A DNA stretch of 62,254 bases from an uncultured Kiritimatiellota bacterium. Lineage in GTDB: Bacteria > Verrucomicrobiota > Kiritimatiellia > RFP12 > UBA1067. Under the pieces are notes generated by a model. The model ran no database searches. It saw only the letters and a list, made by a program, of their open reading frames with translations, and had not been told where the DNA came from. The stretch lies in assembly GCA_934635045.1 (NCBI GenBank), contig CAKTZA010000013.1:1-62254 (forward strand), in the 5' to 3' direction. Position numbers and translations under genes: made by a program. Positions 51,201-58,812 of the stretch are shown in pieces (the first letter of the stretch is position 1; every line of letters starts with the position of its first letter).

Positions 51201-51398
51201 CGTCGGGTACGTCTCGGCGTAGACCGTCGTGCCGGCCGGATGCCGGACGCCGTCGATCTCGACGGCCGCGTCGAAGTGGAGGCCGCCGTATTTCGGCGCG
51301 TCCGCCTGCGCGCACAGGGCGCCGACGAGCAGGCTCGCCGACAGGATCGTTTCCGTTCGTTTCTTCATGGCTTTCGTTTTCATGTCGTTGCCTGTCAT
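48297..51398 (-). CDS. Giant secreted parallel beta-helix protein
   Basis: Exported protein of about 1033 residues with a signal peptide (TETILSASLLVGALCAQADA). Two right-handed beta-helix stretches are apparent: ~110-370 (PFGTIQYAIDYLYQNHRGQN; VSPGVYDKGGYEGD; VASIQGFTFRKGR) and ~590-900 (NDANTGFTRETAVKTLVCGM; LRGFTLTGGRTRY; VTLENCIVTNNFGQ; CIGCLFDGNVADS). The pattern resembles pectate-lyase-like or polymorphic outer-membrane-protein helices. No catalytic site is clear, so binding or lyase activity stay open. It ends in ...GFVQGLLLLVR. The start at 51398 overlaps the GH42 stop (ATGA); ATGs at 51383 and 51368 are alternatives. Confidence 0.78.
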   Translation of the reverse strand: MTGNDMKTKAMKKRTETILSASLLVGALCAQADAPKYGGLHFDAAVEIDGVRHPAGTTVYAETYPTQMLVRPVVPDGKVFQWYGTSVPRDTYLNARKSQNSIYNGLNATFPTVRLSRMDGTYLMTPPGDRDVVVTNRAVYAAKVVHVATNGTDVASAGGESAPFGTIQYAIDYLYQNHRGQNAIVLVSPGVYDKGGYEGDADNFRSRVFVEGDQSVLIKSTGGAGVTVIEGELDPESDDGCGPRARRCVTFRINAGGVASIQGFTFRKGRTLGSEGGQRYTNQGGGIGAQRSNYGISQHVAADCVFADCRAGYGSWAAWNMWLFRCRVTGSGSLATSCCASTRVDGPGCGLGWFAFQSSAAGDCGVLSLNSACGRARLATAGVYYGSVHVWNGKDGEPVGYTSATDHLVSLADGDVRPVEGGAAQFGARVPAEGSDDWLLWTDVMAALACGDVNGDPVAWRDGVPMSGAVMETVRLRAVSVTKPREVGLAATGLTLGETATSVTLPAGAVITLAPSETGTRYASAVVCGGVTNLFRDLPGGVFAYTVEDGEGPVELEILRANEWYADACGGNDANTGFTRETAVKTLVCGMRKCVKGDTLYALPGVYGEGVTDRGGGDPAATGLPRCRAFIRPGTTLASTDGPEATVILGAAATTADADAHGRGEDAVSCVRVQSATASNGAVALRGFTLTGGRTRYDPSAGQDGNELVSGAAFHALWSSRDAVTLENCIVTNNFGQMQTVSSDTTCIGCLFDGNVADSASVTHKSRLLGCLVKGGSASNLYGCRSCTFGPGSSFNLEGGHYECVDSLLMGKVGWHGNEMTFTNCVFLSGCERYGRVDCLVTNEAAIAVDTDFRPQSAQSVVVDGAGADDPADASLLAARDARGGQRVCNGTPDIGAVEYDWLREYSRDLLRNGRFSVASASPTVVEGEARSLLLPSGTSVGGRWRTGVALPESVSVKVRILGNGTFRVRVGGETVVSLEGPVETPQDVSFPAVAGADVAFGYCEASGEDVAATGRAEILRLGFVQGLLLLVR

Positions 51399-53806
51399 TC
51401 GCCGGCCGGGCCTCCGGCCTCGTCCAGCCGCCACATGCGCGTCTCGCCGTTCTTCAGGTCGACGTCGATCGACTCGACGCCGCGCCCGTAGGACCGCTTC
51501 TCGTAGACCTCGTACGGCGAACACGGCCGCTTGAAGCGGATCGTCCGCCGCCCGTCGCCGGTCGCATGAAGCGTGACGAAGCTCTCGTTCGCGTAAAGGA
51601 CGTCGCCGGGCCGGGCGAAGAGATGACAGCCCGCCTCCGCCGCCAGCTGCGCGACGAGGTCGCGGTGCAGGAACACGTTCGCGCAATAGACGCTGCGGAC
51701 GCCGCCCCGCATGACCGACGCGAACACGACCCTGCCGTCGTCCGCAGACGTCCCCAGCGTCTGCGCCTGCGGATCGTCCACGTAAAAGGCCGGGTTCAGG
51801 TAGTTCTCCACACGGGCGACCGTCTTGCGCCCGAACTCGCACGTGTGGATCTCGCCGTCAAAGGCGCCATAGACGCGGTCGGAGCCGACCGCCCTGAAGA
51901 ACGGCGTGCGCGTGCCGTCGTAGAGGCGCACGTTCAGGCCGACGGTCCTCGCGATGTTGGCGACGTCCATCGTGCGCGCGGCCGTCCGGTCGATGAAGCC
52001 GGGCGCATACAGCCAGAGCACCGTCGCCCCGTTCCGGCGCGCCTTGGCGTAGACCGCCGCGCGCTGTGCCTCGGCGAGCGCATAGGCGTTGACCATCACG
52101 TAGAGCCGGTAGTCGCGCATCGCGGGGTTCGCGAGGTCGTCGAGAAAGTGGTAGTCGACCGGCGCGCCCAGCCGGTTCAGGTCGCAGAGGCGCCAGAAGT
52201 CAAGCGCGTTCTGCCCGACGATGGCCGACGCGCAGTGGATGGCGTCCGACGAGTAGACGAGCGCGATGTCGTTCGCCTTGCGCATCCCCGCCGCATACGC
52301 CGCGCGGGCGATCCGCTGCTGCTCGGCGAAGAGCGCCAGGATGCGCGGGTCGTCGTAGAACGACTTCGTGCCCGGGAACCACGACGCCTGCATGTCGAAC
52401 CACCAGCCGCGCGTATGCTCGCAGAGGTTGCGGCCAAAATCCCGCTTGAGCATGTTGAGCGTCCCTTCGGGGCCGCTGCCCGTGACAGGATCGTCGGCGG
52501 GCGACAGCGCGTTCGACCGCCGCGTCAGGAAGGTCCGGTCGTCGTCTTCGCTGATGAAGACCTTGCCGCGCAGGAGGAACGCGTCCTGCATCGTGCGCCC
52601 GATGACGAGACCGCCCGGCTCGCGGTTGTTGTAGCCGCCCGGCGCGGCCAGGAAGTCGATTGCCGGCGAGTCGAGGATGCGCAGGACGCCGGACGCCGTG
52701 CCGCCGTCGTGCAGCGTCGTCTGGGCGTAGGAGCCGTAGAACGCGCCGACGAGCAAGGTCGGCTGGACGCGCTTCAGCGTCTCGGCGAAATGGACGATCG
52801 CCCGCGCCGTGCCGTCGTGGAGGGCCGCAAAGAAATCGGCCGCCCACGGCGCGCGGTTCATGTCCAGGAAGTCGCCGAACGTCGCCGGGTTCGCTCCGCG
52901 CACGTAGGGGGCTTCTCCGTTCAGCGCAGCAACGATCTTCTCGTGCTCGTCGCCGATGTAGTCGAAGTCGCCGAAGGACGGCACGAACGGGTTCTCGAAC
53001 GTCGCGTCGGGCCGCTTCCAGACGCGGCGAAGCTCCTCAAGGGTGCCGTAGCGCTCACGCAGGAACCGCCCGTACTGGCGGCGGAACGGCGCGGAGATGT
53101 CGCCCGTCGCCTTCGTCTCGGGCTTGCGGAACAGGCACGGGTAGTACCATTCGCACGTGCCGCCCGCGCAGAGGAAGGTGCCGATGACGGACTGCATTTC
53201 GGGATGGCGCGACAGCTCGCGGTAGAAGTCCTCGATCTGCGCGTCCGCCCAGGCCCACCACTTCTCGGAACACATCGAATGCATGTTGACCGCGCGCCGG
53301 CGGTCGACGGTCGTGCAGATCCCATGCGCGAACGAGCCGTCCGTAAACCGCACGCACTCATCTGGATTCGCCGCAAGCCAGTCCGCCGAGGGGCTGACCA
53401 TCAGGCGGATGACGAAGTAGGCGTCCGGGCAGAGCGCCTTGATGCGTCGGATGCGCTTGACGGTCTCCTCGACGCCGTCCAGCTCGTCCTTTTCCACGTC
53501 ACCGGGCTTGAGGCCGCGCGTCCAGGCGTAGAGGTAGTGGATGCGGAGGCCGGCCTTGCCGATGTCGCGCAGGTAGGCGTCCGGGACGCGATGCGGCATG
53601 AAGGCGGTAAAGGACATCGGCGGCAGAATCTCGCCGTTGACCGACACGCACGGCACCTCGCCGCATTTCACGAGCTTTGCCTGTGCGGACGGATAGATGG
53701 GCCGCGCCGCTTCCGGCTGAACCGCGTCCGCCAGCGTGGCCACGCACACGCCAACCGCGCAGACGCCCACCGCAATTGTCCGTCCTGTTGTTGCTGAAGA
53801 CCGCAC
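51395..53806 (-). CDS. Secreted GH42-like beta-galactosidase-type enzyme
   Basis: Exported protein of 803 residues with a signal peptide (VGVCAVGVCVATLADA). The TIM barrel (~60-430) contains AGLRIHYLYAWTRGL, a candidate acid/base glutamate in GGTCEWYYP and a candidate nucleophile in VFISEDDDRT. A Rossmann-like trimerisation domain (~480-690; DIALVYSSDAIH, YRLYVMVNAYAL, VLWLYAPGFID) and a small C-terminal beta domain complete the GH42-like plan. The GTG start (53806) follows AGGAGGGG closely. It is the first gene of the operon running to 39.4 kb; expected activity is beta-galactosidase or a relative. Confidence 0.75.
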   Translation of the reverse strand: MRSSATTGRTIAVGVCAVGVCVATLADAVQPEAARPIYPSAQAKLVKCGEVPCVSVNGEILPPMSFTAFMPHRVPDAYLRDIGKAGLRIHYLYAWTRGLKPGDVEKDELDGVEETVKRIRRIKALCPDAYFVIRLMVSPSADWLAANPDECVRFTDGSFAHGICTTVDRRRAVNMHSMCSEKWWAWADAQIEDFYRELSRHPEMQSVIGTFLCAGGTCEWYYPCLFRKPETKATGDISAPFRRQYGRFLRERYGTLEELRRVWKRPDATFENPFVPSFGDFDYIGDEHEKIVAALNGEAPYVRGANPATFGDFLDMNRAPWAADFFAALHDGTARAIVHFAETLKRVQPTLLVGAFYGSYAQTTLHDGGTASGVLRILDSPAIDFLAAPGGYNNREPGGLVIGRTMQDAFLLRGKVFISEDDDRTFLTRRSNALSPADDPVTGSGPEGTLNMLKRDFGRNLCEHTRGWWFDMQASWFPGTKSFYDDPRILALFAEQQRIARAAYAAGMRKANDIALVYSSDAIHCASAIVGQNALDFWRLCDLNRLGAPVDYHFLDDLANPAMRDYRLYVMVNAYALAEAQRAAVYAKARRNGATVLWLYAPGFIDRTAARTMDVANIARTVGLNVRLYDGTRTPFFRAVGSDRVYGAFDGEIHTCEFGRKTVARVENYLNPAFYVDDPQAQTLGTSADDGRVVFASVMRGGVRSVYCANVFLHRDLVAQLAAEAGCHLFARPGDVLYANESFVTLHATGDGRRTIRFKRPCSPYEVYEKRSYGRGVESIDVDLKNGETRMWRLDEAGGPAGE

Positions 53807-53848
53807 TTTCCCCTCCTGTATTGACGCAAGGTAATTGCTACGGGAGGA

Positions 53849-53857
53849 AGTATATCA
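53849..53857 (-). promoter_or_regulatory. Extended -10 promoter of the GH42-to-GH36 operon
   Basis: Minus-strand TGATATACT, 42 bases before the GTG start of the GH42-like gene. No operator palindrome stands out nearby, though the embedded GntR/LacI-type protein should bind somewhere here. Confidence 0.55.
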
Positions 53858-53883
53858 TAATATCGGATTCAACCTCGGAAGAA

Positions 53884-53938
53884 ACTGAAACACAAACAAC
53901 ACAATGATGCCGAGCAGACGCCACCAACGTCGCTCGGC
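53884..53938 (-). terminator. Terminator after the M3 peptidase gene
   Basis: Minus-strand hairpin GCCGAGC-GACG-(7-base loop)-CGTC-T-GCTCGGC followed by a T-rich tail (ATCATTGTGTTGTTTGTGTT), 41 bases past the stop. Confidence 0.72.
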
Positions 53939-53979
53939 ACTTGGCGCACGGCAGGAATGGACTCTGGTGCGTTCGTGCG

Positions 53980-56175
53980 TCAGGCCAGTCCCTGCTGGCG
54001 CAGGAGCGCGGCGATTTCGGGGTCGCGTCCGCGAAACGCGCGGAAGACCTCGATCGCCGACTGCGAGCCGCCCAGCGCCAAGACCGTCTCGCGGTAGGCC
54101 GCGCCGACACGCCGCACGGCCGCATCGTCCGCCAGCCCCGCCTCCTCGAACGCGCCGTAGCAGTCCGCGCTCATCACTTCGGCCCATTTGTAGCCGTAGT
54201 AGCCGGCGGCATACCCGCCCGCGAAAATGTGCGAAAACGAACAGAGAAAGCGGTCGCCTTCCACCATCGGCACGCCGAAATGCGCAAAAACAGCCGATTT
54301 AACGTCATTTTCTGACATCTCCCGTGGGGACAGGCCCCCCACGTCGGGGGTCTGTCCCCGTGCTTCTGGCGGTGTCTGTCCCCAATTTTCGGGGGTCTGT
54401 CCCCACGAATTCGGCGGGGTCTGTCCCCTCCTGATTCGGGATGGGTCATGCAGGAGGAGGTCGGTCTTGGCGAAGGCGAGCTGGCGGCGGCAGGCGCTCG
54501 CCGCGCGGAAGTTCTTCGCCGCGCGCACCTTCGCCTTCAGCTCCGCCGGCACCGCAATGCCCGTGCGGTCGTCGAGGCACCAGTTCTCCATGAACTGCGA
54601 GGCAACCTCCACTGCGTCCCACTCGACGAGGTTGATGCCGGCGGCATCCTCCTCGTCCACTCGCGTAAGCATGCACTGGAGCGCGTGCCCGAACTCGTGG
54701 AACAGCGTCTCGACCTCGCGGAACGGCAACAGGCACTTGCCGTTCGCGTCCGGTCGCGGAAAGTTCGTGCAGACGAGCGCGAGAGGCGCTTGTGAGAAGG
54801 AAGAGGGAAGAGGGAATAAGGAAGAAGTGCGGTTGCCGAGGCCTTCTTTTGTGTTGGACAGCACAGGGGAATCACTGTCAATTCCGCACTTTTTCCTTTT
54901 TCCTTCTTCATTTTTCCTTGTGTTTCTGTTCCTGAACTCGTTCATCCAGGCGCCGCCGTTCTTCTGCCCGTTGCGGACGAACGGGTCGAAGTAGAAATGC
55001 GCAATCGTCTCGCCCTTCTCCTTCACGGCGAAGAAGCGGACGTCGGGATGCCAGACGGACGGCTTGGCGACGCCCGTCACTTCCGCGACGTCGATGCCGA
55101 AGAGGAGATGCGAGATCTTGAAGAGTCCGCGCAGCACGTCTTCAAGCTCGAAGTGACGCTTCAGTTCCTCTTCGGAGTAGGCATACTTCCGCTCGCGCAA
55201 ACGCTCCGCCAAGAAAGCGATATCCCACGGTTGAATGGCGGCGGACGCATCCGCCTCCTTCGCCTGCGGCCCATTCGGCTTCTGCGTCCTTGCGAAACCA
55301 AGCGGCTCATTCGGCTTCTGCGGCTGACCTGGGTCTTGCGACTGCGCCGAAGCGAGAAGTTCGGCGGCTTCGGTCTTGGCCGGTTCGGCGGTTGCCGCGT
55401 CGAGGTCGTCGATCATCCGAAGCGCCGCCGCGACAGACGGCGCGCACTTCGTCTGGAGCGAAAGGTCGGCGTACGACGTGAAGCCGAGGAGCGCGGCGAG
55501 TTCCGCGCGCAGCTTCAAGATCTCGCTGATGCGCGCGGCGTTTTCGGGCGCGCGCGTCGCCCGCGCCCGGCAGAGCGCCTCGCGCACGCCGCGGTCGGCG
55601 CAGTCGCGCATCGTCTCCGGGTAGTGCGCGTCGTCGATCGTGTAGGTCTTTCCGTCCTTCTCGAAGCGAAACGCCTTCGTCGCGTCGAGAACGGCGTTCG
55701 AGAAGTCCATCGCCAACTTCGCGAGCGCCGCCTGAATTTCGTTGAAGCGCGCCTTCCTCTCGCCGACAAGCCCGACGCCCGCGAGTTCCGCCGACTCGAC
55801 CATCTTCGCGAGAATGCGCACGCGCACCGGCGCAAGGCCGTCCGCCCGCGCGAGAATCGCCTTCGCGGCGCGGCAGAGCGGCTGGGACTGCCCGACGCGC
55901 AGGGAGAACGCGACGACCTGCGGCTGAAAGTTCTCCTCGACCTTGCGCCAGGCGTCTGAATTCATGACGGACGTCAGGTGCCCGACCTGCCCCCACGCGC
56001 GATAGAGGCCGCGCGTCGCGTCGTCCAGCGCCCAGACGAGGCCCTCGTAGGTCGTCGGCGCGGCCGCCTCCAGCGCGGTGACGGCCGCCTCGGATTCCGA
56101 AAGAAGCCGCGGCAGTTCTGCCGCGGCGTACTCGGGCGTGAACCGCCCCCAGTCGGGAAAGCTCGCCGTCTCCAT
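53980..56175 (-). CDS. M3 family oligopeptidase (oligopeptidase A type), with several repeat-encoded insertions
   Basis: Cytoplasmic zinc peptidase of 731 residues that degrades short peptides. The active site is VETLFHEFGHALQCML (HExxH) with the third ligand in NLVEWDAVEVASQFMENW; substrate tyrosines lie in AGGYAAGYYGYKWAEV. Relative to the family there are three extra in-frame stretches. One is a linker with a 12-residue repeat (QKPNEPLGFART, QKPNGP). One is a family B segment (NRNTRKNEEGKRKK...SSLFPLPSSF) just before the HExxH region. One is a family A array (RGQTPPNSWGQTPENWGQTP). The ATG overlaps the upstream dehydrogenase stop by one base (TGATG). Confidence 0.9.
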   Translation of the reverse strand: METASFPDWGRFTPEYAAAELPRLLSESEAAVTALEAAAPTTYEGLVWALDDATRGLYRAWGQVGHLTSVMNSDAWRKVEENFQPQVVAFSLRVGQSQPLCRAAKAILARADGLAPVRVRILAKMVESAELAGVGLVGERKARFNEIQAALAKLAMDFSNAVLDATKAFRFEKDGKTYTIDDAHYPETMRDCADRGVREALCRARATRAPENAARISEILKLRAELAALLGFTSYADLSLQTKCAPSVAAALRMIDDLDAATAEPAKTEAAELLASAQSQDPGQPQKPNEPLGFARTQKPNGPQAKEADASAAIQPWDIAFLAERLRERKYAYSEEELKRHFELEDVLRGLFKISHLLFGIDVAEVTGVAKPSVWHPDVRFFAVKEKGETIAHFYFDPFVRNGQKNGGAWMNEFRNRNTRKNEEGKRKKCGIDSDSPVLSNTKEGLGNRTSSLFPLPSSFSQAPLALVCTNFPRPDANGKCLLPFREVETLFHEFGHALQCMLTRVDEEDAAGINLVEWDAVEVASQFMENWCLDDRTGIAVPAELKAKVRAAKNFRAASACRRQLAFAKTDLLLHDPSRIRRGQTPPNSWGQTPENWGQTPPEARGQTPDVGGLSPREMSENDVKSAVFAHFGVPMVEGDRFLCSFSHIFAGGYAAGYYGYKWAEVMSADCYGAFEEAGLADDAAVRRVGAAYRETVLALGGSQSAIEVFRAFRGRDPEIAALLRQQGLA
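54323..54428. repeat. Repeat family A array inside the M3 peptidase gene
   Basis: Five GGGGACAGnCCCC-type palindromes, read in frame as GQTPxxxWGQTP repeats between the metal site and the C-terminal substrate-binding region. Confidence 0.85.
54792..54930. repeat. Repeat family B inverted pair inside the M3 peptidase gene
   Basis: An AAGGAAGAGGGAAGAGGG arm and a TTTTTCCTTTTTCCTTCTTC arm face each other around about 65 bases, forming a long imperfect inverted repeat in frame. Confidence 0.75.
55262..55345. repeat. Short 36-base repeat in the M3 peptidase linker
   Basis: CATTCGGCTTCTGCG occurs twice with a 36-base offset (55272 and 55308), giving a 12-residue peptide repeat beginning QKPN. Confidence 0.7.
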
Positions 56176-57341
56176 CACTTGACGACGCGCACCTTGATGA
56201 CCGCCTCGCTCGCCGCGATGGCCTGCACGACATCCGCCGACACGGGCGTGTCGACGTCGATGAGCGTGTAGGCGAAGTCGCCGCGGCTCTTGTTCGCGAC
56301 CGCGTCGATGTTGACCTTCGCGTTGCCGAGGATCGACGTGAACGTGCCGAGCATGTTCGCGACGTTCCTGTGCAGGATCGCGAGACGGCCAGGCTTCGTG
56401 GCCGGGCCGAGCGTGCAGGCCGGATAGTTCACCGAGTTGACGATGTTGCCGTTCTCCAGGTAGTCGCGCATCTCCTTCACGGCCATGACCGCGCAGTTGT
56501 CCTCGGCCTCCTCGGTGGACGCGCCGAGGTGCGGGATCACGAGGCAGCCCTTCTGGCCGGCCGTCGTCGCGTTCGGGAAGTCGGAGACGTACTTGCGCAC
56601 CTTGCCGGACGCCAGCGCGGCGAGCATGTCCTTCTCGTTCACGAGCGCGTCGCGCGCGGCGTTGACGACGATGACGCCCGTCTTCATGAGGGCGATCGCC
56701 TCGGCGTTGATCATGCCCTTCGTCGAGTCGAGCGCGGGCACGTGGATCGTGATGAAGTCGCAGTCGCGATAGATCGCCTCGACGTTCTTGCAGACCTTGA
56801 CCTCGGTCGAAAGCCGCAGCGCGGCGTCGACGGAGAGGTAGGGGTCGTAGCCGAGCACGTCCATGCCGAGGCCGACGGCGGCGTTCGCGACCTTCTGGCC
56901 GATCGCGCCGAGGCCGATGACGCCGAGCCGCTTGCCCTGGATCTCCGTGCCGGAGAAGGCCTTCTTCGCCTTTTCGGCCGTCTTGTTGATCGCCGGGTCG
57001 GCGGCATTCGCCCTGACCCACTCGACGCCGCCGACGATGTCGCGGCTCGCGAGCAGCATCGCCGCGATGACGAGCTCCTTCACGCCGTTCGCGTTCGCGC
57101 CCGGCGTGTTGAAGACGACGATGCCCTTCTTCGCGTACTCCGCGTGGGGGATGTTGTTGACGCCCGCGCCGGCGCGCGCGACGGCCAGCAGGTTCGCGCC
57201 GGGGACGAGCTCGTCCATCTTGGCGCTGCGGACGAACGCGGCGTCCGCCTCCTCGAACTTCTCGGTGCGGGCGTAATTCTCGCCCAGGTTCTTCAGCCCG
57301 CATTCCGCAATCGGATTCAGGCACGTGTACTTGTAGTTCAT
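56175..57341 (-). CDS. serA: D-3-phosphoglycerate dehydrogenase
   Basis: Cytoplasmic NAD-dependent enzyme of 388 residues, first step of serine synthesis. The nucleotide-binding motif is VIGLGAIGQKVANAA (about residues 140-154). Catalytic residues are Arg in NAARDALVN, Glu in the adjoining helix and His in VIPHLGASTEEAE. A C-terminal ACT domain (~315-388; LAILHRNVANMLGTFTSILG) is the likely serine-sensing site. It is a short type without the intervening ASB domain. The ATG 57341 is 54 bases after tRNA-Gln with no separate promoter seen, so tRNA and mRNA probably share a transcript, with the M3 peptidase following. Confidence 0.92.
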   Translation of the reverse strand: MNYKYTCLNPIAECGLKNLGENYARTEKFEEADAAFVRSAKMDELVPGANLLAVARAGAGVNNIPHAEYAKKGIVVFNTPGANANGVKELVIAAMLLASRDIVGGVEWVRANAADPAINKTAEKAKKAFSGTEIQGKRLGVIGLGAIGQKVANAAVGLGMDVLGYDPYLSVDAALRLSTEVKVCKNVEAIYRDCDFITIHVPALDSTKGMINAEAIALMKTGVIVVNAARDALVNEKDMLAALASGKVRKYVSDFPNATTAGQKGCLVIPHLGASTEEAEDNCAVMAVKEMRDYLENGNIVNSVNYPACTLGPATKPGRLAILHRNVANMLGTFTSILGNAKVNIDAVANKSRGDFAYTLIDVDTPVSADVVQAIAASEAVIKVRVVK

Positions 57342-57395
57342 GTTTGCTTTTTCTTCCGTAGAGTTTATCGTGGAATCTTTGCCGTCTTCGTCGGG

Positions 57396-57466
57396 TTGTC
57401 CCGCCTGGGTTCGAACCAGGACTAAGGGTATCAAAAACCCCTGTGCGGCCACTACACCACGGGACA
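57396..57466 (-). tRNA. tRNA-Gln (anticodon TTG)
   Basis: Minus-strand cloverleaf. TGTCCCG pairs with CGGGACA (U1-A72 start typical of tRNA-Gln), the anticodon stem GGGGT/ACCCT encloses TTTTGAT with anticodon TTG (codon CAA), and the T arm is CCTGG-TTCGAAC-CCAGG. The base after the acceptor is A, then CCC, so the CCA end is not encoded, unlike tRNA-Arg in this window. Confidence 0.94.
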
Positions 57467-57481
57467 GCTTCGTTGCGGCAT

Positions 57482-57490
57482 ATTATACCA
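57482..57490 (-). promoter_or_regulatory. Extended -10 promoter of tRNA-Gln-serA-M3 peptidase
   Basis: Minus-strand TGGTATAAT, 15 bases before the mature tRNA 5' end. Confidence 0.72.
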
Positions 57491-57499
57491 TAAATCGGC

Positions 57500-58732
57500 T
57501 CACGTCTCGGCGGTCGACTTGTCGACGATCGCGCAGATGCAGCAGTCCGACCACACGTTCTCCGCCGTCTCGATCATGTCGATGATCGTGTAGATCGGCA
57601 AGATCACGCCGAGGATCATGAGGTTGCCGCCGACGCCGGCCATCAGCGAGAGCGTGAGGAAGTAGCAGCCCATCGGCACGCCCGCGTTGCCGATCGCGCA
57701 GATGACGGCGACGAGGCACCAGACGAGCATCGTCGGCAGCGTCAGGACGATGCCGCAGTCGGGCGAGTTCTGCATGACGAAGAGCGACGTCACGAGGATG
57801 AACGCCGCGCAGCCGTTCATGTTGATCGTGCAGCAGAGCGGCAGGATGAAGCGCGCGACCCACGGCTTCGCCTTCATGTTCCGCTCGGCCGTCGCGACCG
57901 TGACGGGCAGCGTCGCCGCCGAGCTCTTCGTGAAGAGCGCCATCAGCAGGGCCGGCGTCATCTGGCGCATGACCTTGTAGCCGTTCACGCCGCGCAGGCA
58001 GCAGACGAGCGGCAGCACGACGAAGAACTGGATGAGGTTGCCGCCAAGGACGACCAGCACGTACTTGCCGATCGAGTCGACGACGACGCCCGCCGACATC
58101 TGCGCGGCGAGCTGCGCGGCAAACGCGACGATGCCGGCCGGGAGCGCCCAGATGAGCCCCCTGATGAGCCCGAAGAAGACCTCCTGAAGCCCGCAGAGCG
58201 CGCGGTGGAGCGTCCGCACGTTCTCGCTCGTCTTGCCGAGGATCGCGATGGCGATGCCGAGCCCGGCGGAGATGAGGACGATCGGCAGCACGTTGCCCGT
58301 CAGGAACGGCCCCACGAGGTTGTTGGGAATCGCGTTGAGGATGTGGCCATAGACCGTGTCGGGCGTCTCGGCCATCTTCGCGACCGTGCCCTTCGCGGCC
58401 TCGGAGACGGACGCGAGCGCGTCCGGCGACAGCGCGCCGGGCTGGACGACGAGGTAGAGCCCAAGGCCGACGAGCGCGGCGAGGAACGAGGTGAAGACCG
58501 TGAGCGAGAGCGTCTTCGCGAAGACGCGGCCCATGTTCTTGCCCTCGCCGAGCGAGGCCATCGCCGTCAGGATCGCGAGCGCGACGGTCGGCACGGCGAC
58601 GAACTGGAAGCACCGCGTGTAGGCGGAGGCGACGAAGTCCATGAAGGCGTTGAGCGCGCCGTGGTTGAGACAGCCGAGCGCCGCGCCGACGGCGAGCGCG
58701 AGCGTCCAGACGATTGCTTGCTTGAATTTCAT
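57500..58732 (-). CDS. Dicarboxylate/amino acid:cation symporter (DAACS family)
   Basis: Inner-membrane sodium- or proton-coupled transporter of 410 residues with eight predicted helices and two re-entrant loops. Family signatures are ALFTKSSAATLPVTVATAERN (HP1 serine-rich tip), CTINMNGCAAFILVTSLFV (the NMxGx4 substrate/sodium motif of helix 7) and NAGVPMGCYFLTLSLM (HP2). Substrates of relatives are glutamate, aspartate, serine/threonine or C4-dicarboxylates. AAGGAG lies 11 bases before the ATG and the -10 box 28 bases before it. It is probably monocistronic. Confidence 0.93.
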   Translation of the reverse strand: MKFKQAIVWTLALAVGAALGCLNHGALNAFMDFVASAYTRCFQFVAVPTVALAILTAMASLGEGKNMGRVFAKTLSLTVFTSFLAALVGLGLYLVVQPGALSPDALASVSEAAKGTVAKMAETPDTVYGHILNAIPNNLVGPFLTGNVLPIVLISAGLGIAIAILGKTSENVRTLHRALCGLQEVFFGLIRGLIWALPAGIVAFAAQLAAQMSAGVVVDSIGKYVLVVLGGNLIQFFVVLPLVCCLRGVNGYKVMRQMTPALLMALFTKSSAATLPVTVATAERNMKAKPWVARFILPLCCTINMNGCAAFILVTSLFVMQNSPDCGIVLTLPTMLVWCLVAVICAIGNAGVPMGCYFLTLSLMAGVGGNLMILGVILPIYTIIDMIETAENVWSDCCICAIVDKSTAET

Positions 58733-58760
58733 TGTCGCAGGTTCTCCTTGATGGCGCGGA

Positions 58761-58769
58761 ATTATACCA
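58761..58769 (-). promoter_or_regulatory. Extended -10 promoter of the DAACS symporter
   Basis: Minus-strand TGGTATAAT, 28 bases before the ATG; the mRNA leader holds AAGGAG. Confidence 0.72.
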
Positions 58770-58812
58770 AAAAGCCGAACCCGCTGCCGTCGCGCAACCC
58801 AAGCCGAGCCCG

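Noticed and set aside
53821..53880. Operator palindrome for the GntR/LacI-type regulator
   Set aside because: I looked for an inverted repeat around the GH42 promoter and found only AT-rich sequence with no convincing symmetry.
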